A stretch of DNA of 64,000 nucleotides from Lepidodermella squamata (Eukaryota > Gastrotricha), in NCBI GenBank assembly GCA_047495785.1, contig JBLDXI010000018.1, positions 496,001-560,000 on the forward strand. Reading direction: 5' to 3'. The notes under the pieces were generated by a model. It worked only from the letters and a program-made list of their open reading frames with translations, did no database searches and had not been told where the DNA came from. Shown piece by piece: positions 1-10,862 of the stretch; the stretch's first letter is position 1; the number at the start of each line of letters is the position of its first letter. The position numbers and the translations under genes are program-made.

Positions 1-1353
1 CGACCCGATAAGCCCCTTCCGCTGAAGCCGCGTGATGGCTCGCGCCGCCCCCCGACCGGGGCACGGGCACGAAGTTTTCAACTGCGGCCGTTTGGCGCGA
101 TGCCGGAAATCGCGCAACCGGGCATCCACGAAAAGCTGGCCTACGCATTCGCCGCCCTCAACCCGCCTGATGTCAGCCGCGTTATCGGTGTCGGCTCCGC
201 AGCCATGTTGACTGCTGCGTTGGCTGGGGACGACGTGTTGGGATGCATCAGGCTGGTCAACACACTCAACGAGCTGTTCGGCCTGAGTCAAGTTGCAGCA
301 GCGCCAGCCGCAGCCGCGCCTGCCGCGGCAGTGCCTGCGCAACCACAAGATCAGCCGCCGCCGCCACCCCCGCCGCCGGCCGCGCCTGCTCCTCCTGCCG
401 CTGCTCAAGGCCCCGTCGTCTTTGCCGCCGCCGCTGCTGCTGCTGCCGCTGCTCCTTCTGCATCTGCGGCGTCGTCTCAAGCCGGTCCTAGCCATCAACA
501 GCTAGGACCATCGAACGCAACTGGTTTGTCGGCCCGTCAGCAGCCACCCAAGCGTACTGCAGGTGGTGAGCCTAAAAAACAACCGGCAAAGCGCGGTAGG
601 AAACCTGCAACAAGCACAACCACAGCAGCACCGGCACCACCGACATCTCAAGCCGCCGCTCAACAACCGTCAACATCTTCGCAGATGCCGCCGCTGCCAC
701 CGTCGACCAGTGCTGCCGCCACTACTGTTGCTGCCGCTGCCGATGCACCTTCGACCAGTGCTGACGACGGCGGAGCTGCTATTGCTGCTGCTGCTGCTAT
801 CGCTTCAAACACAGTGTTGATTGCTCCTGGTTCCTGCGACTTCACCCTGCCGGCATTCGCCAACTTCCTGAAAGCCAATGGCCGCATTACCGCGCTCCGT
901 CTCACAGACAAGGAACAATTCCTATTCAATCAGGTAATTTAACTGTTTTTATTTTACCTTCGCAAATAGTCGTCGATTGTTGATATAGTGTCATTTAACA
1001 TTGTTGTTTTAATGAACATTTTCAGGAAGTGATCTGTCGAGCTGCTCTTTTGGTCACGCGCGAGCGACTGGCTTATAACGTGCCAAACATCATGGGTGCG
1101 ATCGCGGTCTGCGCAGAGGCCGAGCATGGCGTCGCCTTCAGAGACGCCATTCGCAAAAAACTCGAATCCTATAAGCCGGCGGTCGTTAATACCGACAAAG
1201 TTCCGCAGCACGAAGGTGCGACTTTGCGCAAGGTAATTTTGTCGATTTTAAAACATCCCATTTTATTCTAAGCAATGTCTGTTTTTCTAGATCTACGAGG
1301 CCCACCTAAAATCGTTAACCCTTCCGCCCAAAAAATTGAACTTACCAAAGTAA
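1..1353 (+). CDS. Gene A, copy 1 (5' end outside window): Ala/Pro/Gln-rich protein of unknown function
   Basis: Exons 1-933, 1026-1232 and 1291-1353 join in frame with GT-AG introns of 92 and 58 bp. The frame is open from base 1, so the start lies to the left. The product has a short folded-looking N-terminal part (about residues 1-100 of the visible piece), a long low-complexity linker of Ala, Pro, Gln, Ser and Thr with a basic KRGRKP patch, and a second folded-looking C-terminal part of about 130 residues spread over the three exons. No known domain was recognised. The basic patch could serve nuclear localisation or nucleic-acid binding, which is inference. It is followed 485 bp later by gene B in the same orientation. 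A second copy of the same pair lies 22.86 kb downstream and differs mainly in the lengths of the Ala and Gln tracts and in a few residues. Confidence 0.75.
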
Positions 1354-1757
1354 CTTCTTACTTCTTACTTCTTACTAAATTTTATTCCCTTCCTCACGTC
1401 TTCACGTCTTCCCTTCCTCTTTTCTGTTGTTTCCCGTTATCTCATGTAAATATAGCTCATATCATCTTTGGCCGTTTTGCGCCGTAGTATTAACATAATC
1501 ACAATTACTTCAATCCATCCATTCATCCATCCATACATCCTTCAATCCTTCAATCAACCACAATCACAACTCAATTCCTTTTTATATTGCGCCAAATGCA
1601 TCTTCTGTTCTTCGGATAGCTTTGTATTATTGCTTGAATTATGGTGTATATACTTATATCAATCCTTCTTTACACTGAAATTTTTCTTGATGAAAACACG
1701 TGTGGTACCTATGCGTACGGTATGTGGTATATGATGATGCAATAACTGTTGTAGTAC

Positions 1758-1763
1758 AATAAA
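1758..1763 (+). terminator. AATAAA polyadenylation signal after gene A copy 1
   Basis: An AATAAA hexamer lies about 400 bp after the gene A stop and 75 bp before the gene B start codon. The same hexamer is kept in copy 2 at 24605-24610, which supports a separate transcript for gene A. Confidence 0.4.
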
Positions 1764-1837
1764 TAATAATCGCATTTTTCCTAATAATTGTCGTATAATT
1801 TATTCCGTTATTTAGAAATTAAAAGGCTGAGTTTATA

Positions 1838-4416
1838 ATGAGCAATATTGATATAGAGGAAAATACTATCGGTTAGTTTTCGGTTGCTTTACATAGAAAA
1901 CAAATTTGTAATTAATCTTGGAACTTTTTAGAGCCCGTAGCTGCTGCTTCATCTGTTGATTCGCACGAGGCATTTATGAAATGGCTGAAAGGTGACTATT
2001 TGTTTGCATACATATTTTATGACGTCTTATAATATGGTGTTGTCGTTAAATCAGAACCGATGGACGCGGAAGAGATGTCTGAAACAGAGGATATGATCCA
2101 GGCAGCACTCAACTGGCTGTACAGTAAGTTGAACATATTTCTGTTTTCATTTTCAGATAATTATTTTTCCGAAAAGCGCCCGCTGAAGATGTCTCAAAAG
2201 ATGAGCACCTGTTCGAAAATGCTTCGAAAGCTTCAGAAATAGCGCTAATCGCTATCAAACAATACCAATCAGCTGCTCAAGGTAAGAAGTTTCAAGAAAA
2301 TGATGGCATTTTTTGATTGCTTGTTATGATTGTTGTGAAAATAATAATAATAATAATAATAGTATTTAAAATTCGATTTGCGCCATTTCATTCAGGGTCG
2401 TCGACAAACGCCGCCGCTGCCACTGTATCACCATACATCGCGAAGTTGCGGTGGAACACGACGAAGCTGCCGGACGGCAGTCGCGCGTACCTGATCAGCG
2501 TCTTCGGCCTGCGCAACATGCTCGAAGCCGTGCGGCTGCGCCGAACATTGCCGGCTACTTGCGAACGCCTCGTCTGCGTGCCATCGGCGTACCCTCTTCA
2601 GCCGTGCCGGGCAGTGATCGTCATGCGTGACGAACAAGCAGCACGCGCCATGCTCGACCGCGGTGTTCTACTCGTGCCGCCCAGCAACCGCCCGGTCAAT
2701 GTTATGCGGATGACGCCGCTGTCAAGCGACCACCAAGGCCTCTACAACATCTCGTCGCAGGCTTTCGTCGACAAGCTGCTGCCGGCGCAAATAAACCTCG
2801 CCACTGACTTGTTGCCGCTGCGCGAGTTGGCGGAAATGGCTGTCACCGGCCTCGACGCCGTCTCCATCCGCGCGAGCCCGCAGTACCGCTACGCCATCGA
2901 CCGCGCCAAGCGCACCGTGCTGCTGACGAACGTGCCGCTCGGCAAAACCGCCGACGATGTGCGCCAGTACGTGTTGCAGACGGCACCGGCATTATTTCTG
3001 CCGACCGACATCGAGAGCGTTCGCCTGCACAAGAACCAGCGCTCAACTGCGTGCGCCGCCGTCGTCCGCTTGCGCAACGAGGCAATTGCGGGCGAATTCG
3101 TCGATCGGCTCGGCAACGACCGTGTCGCCTTCGGCACGCAGCTGTTCGTCGACCGTGCCGGTGCTGATCGCCAGCTGCAGTCGGCCGATGAAAGGGAGCG
3201 ATGTGCAGTCGACTATGAATCGGCCGTCGACTACACGTTGGCCTATGTGCTCAAGGTTGACCGCCGCGTTACTCGTGCGCAGCTGCAAGCCGCCTACGCC
3301 TTGAGACTAAAACGCTTTAGTCTCAAAGCCTACGCCCAACATCAGGCGCACGATGTGCACGTCGTCCAGCCGCCCGAGGCGCGCTACGCCTTCGTCGCCG
3401 TTCGGTTCGCCACTCGCCAACAGCGCGACGCGTTCTGCCGCGCTCGGCCTCTATCGTACGGCCGCATGGTGGTGGCCGCGTCGTCTTTTCACGAAGCGCG
3501 TCAACAACACGACTTCCACCGCGTGCTGGAGCCGAGCGGCCAGGCGTGGCGGCACCTCGACCCGCGCTCGCCCGTACGTTACGCCGCTCACCTGCAAACC
3601 GGCAGCGACCTGGCGGCTTGGTTCAGCTGCTTTTTCGACGACGGCGAGCAGCCGACTGCTGAAGCGCTCGAAAGGCTACTCGAGATAAATTACACCGGCG
3701 CATTTCGTTCCTCGGCAGAAGCGTACATCAAAGCGCGCTTCACAAATGGCGCCGCTGCGCTGCAACACCTCAGCGCGCAAAGGACAGCTCGTCGCCAGCA
3801 CCCAATTTATAAGAAATTTTTTTGTCCCTTCAGCGTCGATATCATGTCTGTTCGTCACATTCTTAGTTTTCTCGACCCGAATTCACGTGAGCACGGTGAT
3901 CTCATGTTCTGCATTAGGCAAACAGTCCCCGCCAGCAATCGATTCGCTTTCGTCAAGGACCAACTGGCAATAATAGCCAACAATCAACATCTCATGACCC
4001 AGGTTTTTCATCATCGACTCACGGCGTGCTCAACCAACTGCCGCCTGTGTCACGTGCTCACTCCTGATTTCGATTATTTTGTTTCCGACCTCATGACCGT
4101 GCTTGGTTTACAAAAAAATCACTGTCTAGCTCCTAGCACTTACGTAGTTACCGATCTGATCGGCTCTGACCTCCTATATTTAGGCAAGACTAACCGTCCA
4201 CTGAAGCGGCCCATTGATCACATCGGTGACGTAGAACGCCTCGAGCTCAGCCGCACCATCCCTCACTTTTGCTACAAGCACGGTTTTCGCCACCCTCAAT
4301 ACCCTTTCCAAATGAACCTGATAGCTGTTAGCCCCAACGCACACTTTGTCGAACAGACTCTTATCGACGTTTGTTGGGAATTTACCTCGAATTTATCGAG
4401 ATCTGACTGGCGTTAG
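1838..4416 (+). CDS. Gene B, copy 1: RRM-like folds plus C-terminal GIY-YIG-like nuclease domain
   Basis: Six exons join in frame: 1838-1871, 1932-1991, 2055-2123, 2177-2281 and 2396-4416, with exon 5 carrying most of the protein (762 residues in all). The first 90 residues are acidic. At about residues 260-340 a segment starting with TVLLTNVP and containing AAVVRLRN looks like an RRM; flanking segments around 95-200 and 350-420 may be further RRM-like folds. Near the C-terminus a Cys cluster (C-x4-C-x2-C) precedes a segment with TYVV, LLYLGKT, an Arg and His in NRPLKRPIDH, and a Glu about 55 residues later (FVEQTLI), the spacing of GIY-YIG nucleases, most like the Cys-preceded type of Penelope-like elements. 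No reverse transcriptase is present. This copy has a 12-residue in-frame insertion absent from copy 2. Assignment of the nuclease fold is by motif only and activity is unknown. Confidence 0.7.
3301..3336. mobile_element. 36-bp palindromic insertion with 9-bp direct repeat inside gene B copy 1
   Basis: Copy 2 reads straight through GCCTACGCC into CAACATCAG. Copy 1 carries 36 extra bases here: perfect inverted arms TTGAGACTAAA (3301-3311) and TTTAGTCTCAA (3316-3326) around ACGC, then a second GCCTACGCC (3328-3336) repeating 3292-3300. The insertion is in frame and adds 12 residues. The pattern resembles a minimal transposon with target-site duplication, or the footprint left by excision of an element with 9-bp duplications. 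Confidence 0.75.
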
Positions 4417-4570
4417 TTTTTTCTGCTCACGCTAGTCATCGATAAAAATTCTGGTAAATTTTCCATTATTGAAAAATTTAGTAGTTTTCAAAATTCAATT
4501 AAAGTTCGAGCTTTCTTTTGACTCTGACTTGCTTTTGGCTTTTGACTCTGTTTGCGTGTCTTGCAGTAGA

Positions 4571-6402
4571 TTTTATTTCGAAAATTACTGTTATCGTTTG
4601 ATTTTGCCTCGTAATGATTTTGTTCATTTTTTATTGTGTTTGTATATCCTGCAATGTTATTACCATCGAAATTGCTTCATTTTAACAAGAAAATGACTAG
4701 ATAATGTCTCACTGCTTCATTTCCCCTCTCGGTGAACTCCAGATTATTTATCGGGCATCATGTCTCGGGCGTCGTTTGTTATGCGGTCTGAGAAGAAGAA
4801 GAAGAAGAAGAAGTCGTAAAAGCTTGCTATTAATGCAGCCGATGGTAACCGTGTCAGATGGTAAAGTACTCTGTATCATAAATATTGGTAACCATGGTCT
4901 TGAGATAGCAGTACCGGAGGCGTTTCCCAAAACTTTAAACATTGACTTGGTGACCTGAGAGTAGCAAGTTGGAAATAGCGCTTAACCAAAAAATGGCCTA
5001 GGTGCTCGTAATGAAACAAGCCAACGTTGATTGAATCATTTTGTTGATTTTATTTGTTTGATTGATCCGTCAAAACAAAGTAATAAATAGCAATAATAAT
5101 ATTTTTCTTGATTTTCAGCATGAAAATGCGAACTATAGAACATCATATCAAACATCATCGACAGCAGCAGCAGCAGACAAAAAATTAAAAATCTGTATAA
5201 TTGAGTTGATGTACCTATAGTCGAAAGTGTCGATTTCGCGATAATAATCACGTGAATAAGAGAAATTATCATGTACAACGAAACGAAAAAGAAAATCAGC
5301 AGCGCTATAGACTAATCAGAGGACAACAACAAAAACAAATTATTTTTGTTTGATTTTTCGATCCATTATAATTCGATCCATTATAATTCATAAATAACAG
5401 CCGATTGAAGCCATTTAAATGCTAAAAACTATAGTCTTTATAGCCAAATTTCTCAACTTCAGTATTGCACTCTCAACTTCATAATTAAGTGTATAAATGT
5501 CTTAATAAAAGGTAAATTGCTATTTATGAAGTTGGCAGTTCAAAAATAGCGCGGTAAATTGTTTTTTCTCGAGGTTGTTTGTTAATGAGGCGGCTATTAT
5601 TATCCTGGCACTTAGTCATCTCACGCGCACCTGTAAAAAAGATAGGTAGAGCGGTAGAGAGCAGCCAGCACACGAGCAGTAGTTTGAGGCGTCTGCTCTT
5701 CATATTATTCTTCGTGTTATTATTAGTGAGAGAACTTTGACAATAGGCTGTCAAGTTTCTTGCTTCTTGCTGCTGCTGCTTATAATTAAGCGAAGACGCA
5801 GCACGAGTGGTGTAGAGTCGAAAGTCGCGAGTGAACTTCACGTCGTTGGCAAGGTGACGATCGTCGTCGGCATTGCCGTGATTTCGCAGCAGCTTTTGCT
5901 TACAAGCCCCAACCAGGAAGACAGTACAACGACGTCATTATGGCGGGCGGCAATTATTCACCCGCAAGAAATAGGCTGATAATAATGCTACACTAACTAC
6001 AACTAACTCATCAACAAAATGGCTAATACGTTACTTATACACTCGTATTCAAATATATGTCAAAATTAACTGGTCTCCTCTACGTGTTGGCGTGTTATTT
6101 TTGAACATCCATTCGAGACGCGTAGGCTCGGGCAAGAATTTCACACGTAAAGACTTTGTTCACGTCGCGGAAACGAGTATACACCAATAATTTCCTCTCA
6201 TTTCATATCCGTTCTGCTCGGCTTGGCAATGATATACATTTAATTAATCTGTTAGATAATTAAGCAAAGCAAAAATGTGTGAAAATGCGACTACTCAACT
6301 GCTGTTAGTGTGCTGATGATGATGCTGCAGCCTAGCAGCGGCTGATGGCCGGCTCGATTGATAATCATCGGCGCAACCATCACTGCGATCAATTCACCCG
6401 AG
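4571..6402. other. Intergenic, no supported gene
   Basis: AT-rich spacer between gene B copy 1 and the GPCR. It holds an AGA-type microsatellite (4791-4812) and a short repeat at 5443-5490 (CAAATTTCTCAACTTCAGTA) that matches the inverted arms of the fold-back element in the GPCR intron. No open frame here looks protein-coding. Confidence 0.5.
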
Positions 6403-9400
6403 ATGTCTTATTTTATGATAGAACAGCTCGGCCGCTGCGTTTGGGTCGACAGCGGCCAACTGTCCGACTTTTACGAGGACGGCGGCGAGTACGAGACCCT
6501 GCTGCAGCAGCAGCAACGCTATGATGAGCAGCTCACGGCTGCGGCCAATGACTCCACTGTTACCGTACCATCGACGACAATCGACGCCTACGACATGTTA
6601 GTCGAACACTTAATATACTATAGATGAAACTATTGTAGCTTTGCCCTAATTATAAGGCTTGATTGGAATCTATTAGGAAATGTGATTTGCAGTCTATCGG
6701 AACCTTATCCAGCTTTCAACAGAATTCCGAAGGCTAGAGGGCTTGGAAAGCTATTTTAATCGACCTTCGCTTCAGAGGTTGCCATGAAAATAAAAATGGT
6801 TCTCACTTTTCATTTGTCATAAATTTGGAACCTTTTATTTCCCGTAGACCAACGTTTGACCAACTATTGACCTTTTTTCTTGGGTTCATGTGATCGTTAT
6901 AATTAAATATAGTAAATTTGACAAGGATCGCAATTGGAACCTGCTGGCCAATATTTTGAACGGTCCATTAGCTTCCGACATGCTAAGCCTATCCTATTTA
7001 TGAATGTATTGCCTCAATGGCTATCTTTAGAAGAGGATTCCCTCTCTCCAGGCGCAGCCTCACATTAAGAACCGCTTTCGACCTTAGAAGTTTCCGATTT
7101 CCATGATTCCAAGCTCAAGTTTATTAATGGTCATCATCGGAATTTTCTGTCCAGTCTCCAGTCGCCTTCTGAAAGCTTACGCTTCATTTTTGAAGATTCC
7201 ACGAGCTTAGATTTCTCCGAAAATAGCTTGGGTGCTTTTTAGTAGAAGACTGGACTATTACAGGTTGACGAGCAATCTTCAAAATTCATCCTTATTGGCT
7301 TATTGATCTTTTATTTCCGCTTTATTTCCGCCTATTAACGAACGCTTTTTCAATCGATATAGGATCGTTGAAACTGCGCGGCTTCGATTCGTCGGCTTTC
7401 TCGAGAATGAAGGCATCGGCATGAGCGATGTGGCTCGCAAATTTACCGCAACGTGCCACGAATTCTATCAACAGGTTGTTTTTAACTTGCCCATAAAGTG
7501 TCATAATTGTTTTATACAAAAAACTGGACAGTGCCTATTCGCGGATGCTCAAGTGTGCATGCGAGACGAAATCGCGTCGTGGCGCACCTTTGTGATATAC
7601 GCGCCGTTCGCGCTGCTGCTGATCCTGGTCGCGCTCGTGCTCAACTCGCTGTCGGCGTACTTTGTATCGCGCAACCGTAACAAGTACCCGCGGCACACCA
7701 TCCTGCAGAACCTCGCCCTCAGCGACTCGCTGCTGAGCATCCTCACGCTGATGAAGCGAGGCGTCGACTTTCTGCCCGCGTCGCTAGGCGGGCCGTCGCA
7801 ACTGCCGTGGCTGGCCTTCAACGCCGTTTGGCAGGCGTGCTGGATCGTGTCGGCGCTCGAGGTGCTGTTGCTCAGCCTCGACTGCTTCGTGGCGACACAG
7901 CTGCCGTATTTCTACCGCAGTGCGGGCGCGAGGCGCGGCATCAAAATTGCGATGGCGGTCATATGGCTGGTGGCGATCGGGCTGACGGCGCTGCTGGCGT
8001 ACCTCGGCCTCGCGTACCTCGCCGACGTGCAGTACATTGTTTGCTCACTCATGGTAGTCATTCTCATTGTTGTCGTCGTTGAATGTTTCTACGTATTCAT
8101 GCTCGCTGAGTAAGCCATTAATTTATATAGCTATTATTGGCTCTAAATTGTATTTGAATTCAATTATTATAGGCGAGTTCGACGCCAGCAGCAGCGCTAC
8201 TTCTACGACAACCGAACGCAGATTCGAAAGTTGTCGAAAAACCGCAAGCGAAGCTTTGCGACAATCGCCATGGTCATGGCTTGGTAAATTTTTTAAACAC
8301 TCTACTTACTTGCAGAGTTTAACTAATTTTTCATTCAGCACTTTCATTTGCTGGCTGCCACTGCTGATATATTTTCTATTGCCGGAAGAAATTCACGCGA
8401 ATAACCTTCAAGTCTCACACCAGCTGTAAGTTATTGAACCAACTCTTTTAATTCGAGGCCGGGATTTTTTGCGGAATGAATCGGCTCAGTCGCACTCCCA
8501 GCTATTTTTAGCTCCAATAATGATGCGCAACGCGGACAAACATGAGAGACCATCATGTAAAATAGGTTGATTAATTTTAAGTTCTAATTTTAAGGTTCGT
8601 TCATAATAAGAAGCTACAGAGTTGGTATCCAACAGATTTGTTTTAGCGAACAATGTATTTATTTTGAAAAGTTGAATATTAGACTCCGGCCCCAGGTGGG
8701 CTTATATGGCGCATCAAACACATGTAAATTGTTGTTATGCGTCTTCATTTTCAAGTCTCCGCACATGTTTTTCCAGAACTTTCCCATCTCCAACATAAGA
8801 TATATGCATTCCTGGTTTTTTTAGATAACTCGTATGAATTTATTCATAGCCGTCAGACGTATGCAGCCGGCGTATTTATAGAACTCACGTGAAAACTTAT
8901 TATAATGCTGAGTCTTTTTTAAACAATAACAAAAAAACACGCCTCGTCTCGCACGCGCGCGAGCTACGAAATAAACATCTTTTTTATTAATTACTTCAGG
9001 TGTTTTCTTAAAACCAGTTGGTAAAAAGTAGCCCCGGAGATGAACTGCATTCAACTAATAGCTTTTTGGGCAAAGGAATGCTTATCAGCGATGCGTAGAA
9101 TCTCGCTGTTAAAAAGTGTAACAATTAAATTTAAATGATATTTTCGGACATGGTTTATATTATATTTATACCCCTGTAGTTGAGAATTGTAATAGGGAAG
9201 TTGAGAAATCTTTGGCCAAAAACCCATACTGCCACCGAAATGCCACCTAGGGCCACCGGGGTCCTATGGCTAGGACCTCGGCAGACTCCTTTGGCAGCAT
9301 TTCGGGGCAGAGCTATCAGCCGAAACTGATGAATTAATGCAAAAATTAGCTTAGTGTGGGTAAAATGATGATGCGCATAATAAAAATTAAGCTCATTTGC

Positions 9401-10793
9401 ATATTCATATTTTTGAATATTGCATTTTTTTACCATGCGAGCGGAACGAGCATGTGGCGGTGACTAAGTACTTTGTCCGGCTTTGGTTGTTAGCTCCACA
9501 GCATCAGCCAATTACACCCATTATAATGTCAAAAATAACCATTTCTAGTCTATTTCAACCAAATTTCTCAACTTCCGTATTACAAATTCTCAACTTCCCT
9601 ATTACATTCTCAACTTCCCATTTAAGTGTAGAATCTTGAAATTCAATTCCGATGATTATTTTGTTGTCCGGTCGTCAATCTACTTGAGACTGTTTGATGA
9701 ACATTTTGCTCAAATGAAGATATGAAGGTGATGGGCTAGACAGTTAACTCTTAAGACTTCCGCTTTCCATCACCTGCGATTGTCTCCTAACTCAAAAATA
9801 TTCGCATGAAATTTCAGAAATGATGCGTTCTGAAATGGGGAAATTAAGATGCGAATCTTGGTTGCTTCAAAACGTTCCCATCAACTTATTTGAAGTGTGC
9901 GGTTTTCGTCTGATCGTTTTAATTGATATTGTTGTTTTCATAGGCTTGCGGTGTGCCTAATATGCTTTCACCTGAACGGCGTCATCAACCCGGTGGTGTA
10001 CTCGTTCCGGTTCCGCGACGTGCGCGTGCCGATGCAGCGCAACTTCTCGGCCGCGACGCGCCTCTCGTTCGTGCTGCGGCCCATCGGCTCGCTGCTGCAA
10101 CGCTCCGGCACGTCGTCGACAATCGCCTCGCTCGGCCTCAACGCCGACATCCACAACTACCTGGCGGCGACGGCGCGCTACCGCCACAGCGACCCGGCCG
10201 CCGCTGCGTACAGCTCGAGCGGCTCGTCATCGAGGCGCCATTCCGGCACTCATCGCCGCAATTCTGGCCTCATGCCGGAGTCGCGACTTCCAGCCGCCCC
10301 TCGCCGCCCGTCGTACACCTTCGACGGCTTCAACGGCGTGGCGCCGATGATGGGCATCAACAACCGGCATAATAGACATTGGCCGCCGCAGCGCAAGCTA
10401 TCGATGCCCACGCCGGCTGCTTTGTCGTCGCTGATGCAGTTCAGCCACCAGTTGAGCGAAGCTGCGTCGTCGTCGTTCGACATCGACTCGACGCTGAGCG
10501 GGTCGTCCAGCGCCGTCATGGAACTGCCGCCGTTCATGCGCAAGAAGCACAGTTTGACGATCGCGTCCATGGGCGGGCTCTACGAGCATGACGACAACGA
10601 CGCAGAACGTGCTAGTAACAACGATGAGCAGCAGGAAAGGGAGCCAGAACGAGAAGAAGGAGACGCCGCCGACGACGACGACGACGACGAAGATGCGGCT
10701 ATTCGGCGCCGGTTACTCGTCAACGGCGACGGCGACGTCCTCCAAGAACGGCAGGCTCCTATTGCAGATTCCGAAGATGAATCGCCGGTGTAA
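6403..10793 (+). CDS. Class A (rhodopsin-like) GPCR, family not identified
   Basis: Exons 6403-6596, 7363-8109, 8173-8283, 8339-8425 and 9944-10793 join in frame (about 662 residues). Landmarks in order: extracellular N-terminus of about 110 residues; TM1 with the LNS Asn; TM2 LALSD; the TM3 end reads LDCF where DRY is usual; TM4 AVIW; TM6 CWLP; TM7 NPVVY. The C-terminal tail is long (about 260 residues), Ser-rich, then acidic with an Asp run. The start ATG at 6403 opens exon 1; the junction at 6596/7363 keeps the frame. A 57-nt stretch at 7475-7531 begins GT and ends AG, is AT-rich against GC-rich neighbours and is a multiple of three, so it may be a tiny intron or 19 coding residues in the N-terminus. 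The receptor would sit in the plasma membrane and couple to G proteins; ligand unknown. An AATAAA follows at 10857. Confidence 0.85.
9178..9595. mobile_element. Fold-back (MITE-like) element in GPCR intron 4
   Basis: Bases 9178-9209 (AGTTGAGAATTGTAATAGGG and on) are the near-perfect reverse complement of 9563-9595, with one mismatch and one indel. The unit is about 420 bp and sits within the 1.5-kb intron 8426-9943. Shorter copies of the arm recur in tandem up to about 9618, and a related piece is at 5443-5490. An internal hairpin GGTCCTA/TAGGACC lies near 9260. No coding capacity. Confidence 0.55.
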
Positions 10794-10856
10794 TGGTTTC
10801 GTCATGTTTTTGCTACTATGCAGCCTTCAATTTTCATATTATTATTTTCTTACTCA

Positions 10857-10862
10857 AATAAA
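10857..10862 (+). terminator. AATAAA polyadenylation signal of the GPCR gene
   Basis: AATAAA lies 64 bp after the GPCR stop codon, a normal distance for the transcript end. Confidence 0.6.

Larger units (their letters stand above)
1..4570 (+). repeat. Duplicated two-gene block, left copy
   Basis: Base 1 corresponds to base 22857. Coding, intron and spacer sequence match almost base for base through the gene B stop. Homology then decays through the 3' flank, with scattered matches such as the shared TCTTTTGACTCT segment and CTTGCAG, to about 4570 (27370 in the right copy). Both copies are in the same orientation with unrelated genes between them, so this is either a segmental duplication or two insertions of one element. 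No terminal repeats were found at the visible right end. Confidence 0.9.

Noticed and set aside
243-820. Several long open frames on both strands over gene A
   Set aside because: They are shadows created by GC-rich trinucleotide repeats; the spliced gene A frame is conserved between copies and the others are not.
2317-2395. Hydrophobic N-terminus (MLVMIVV...) as the start of gene B
   Set aside because: This is read-through of an AT-rich intron ending in TTCATTCAG; the spliced upstream exons give a consistent frame in both copies.
2843-3304. Opposite-strand and shifted frames inside gene B
   Set aside because: No splice or start context, Arg/Ser-rich shadow composition, and they overlap the conserved gene B frame.
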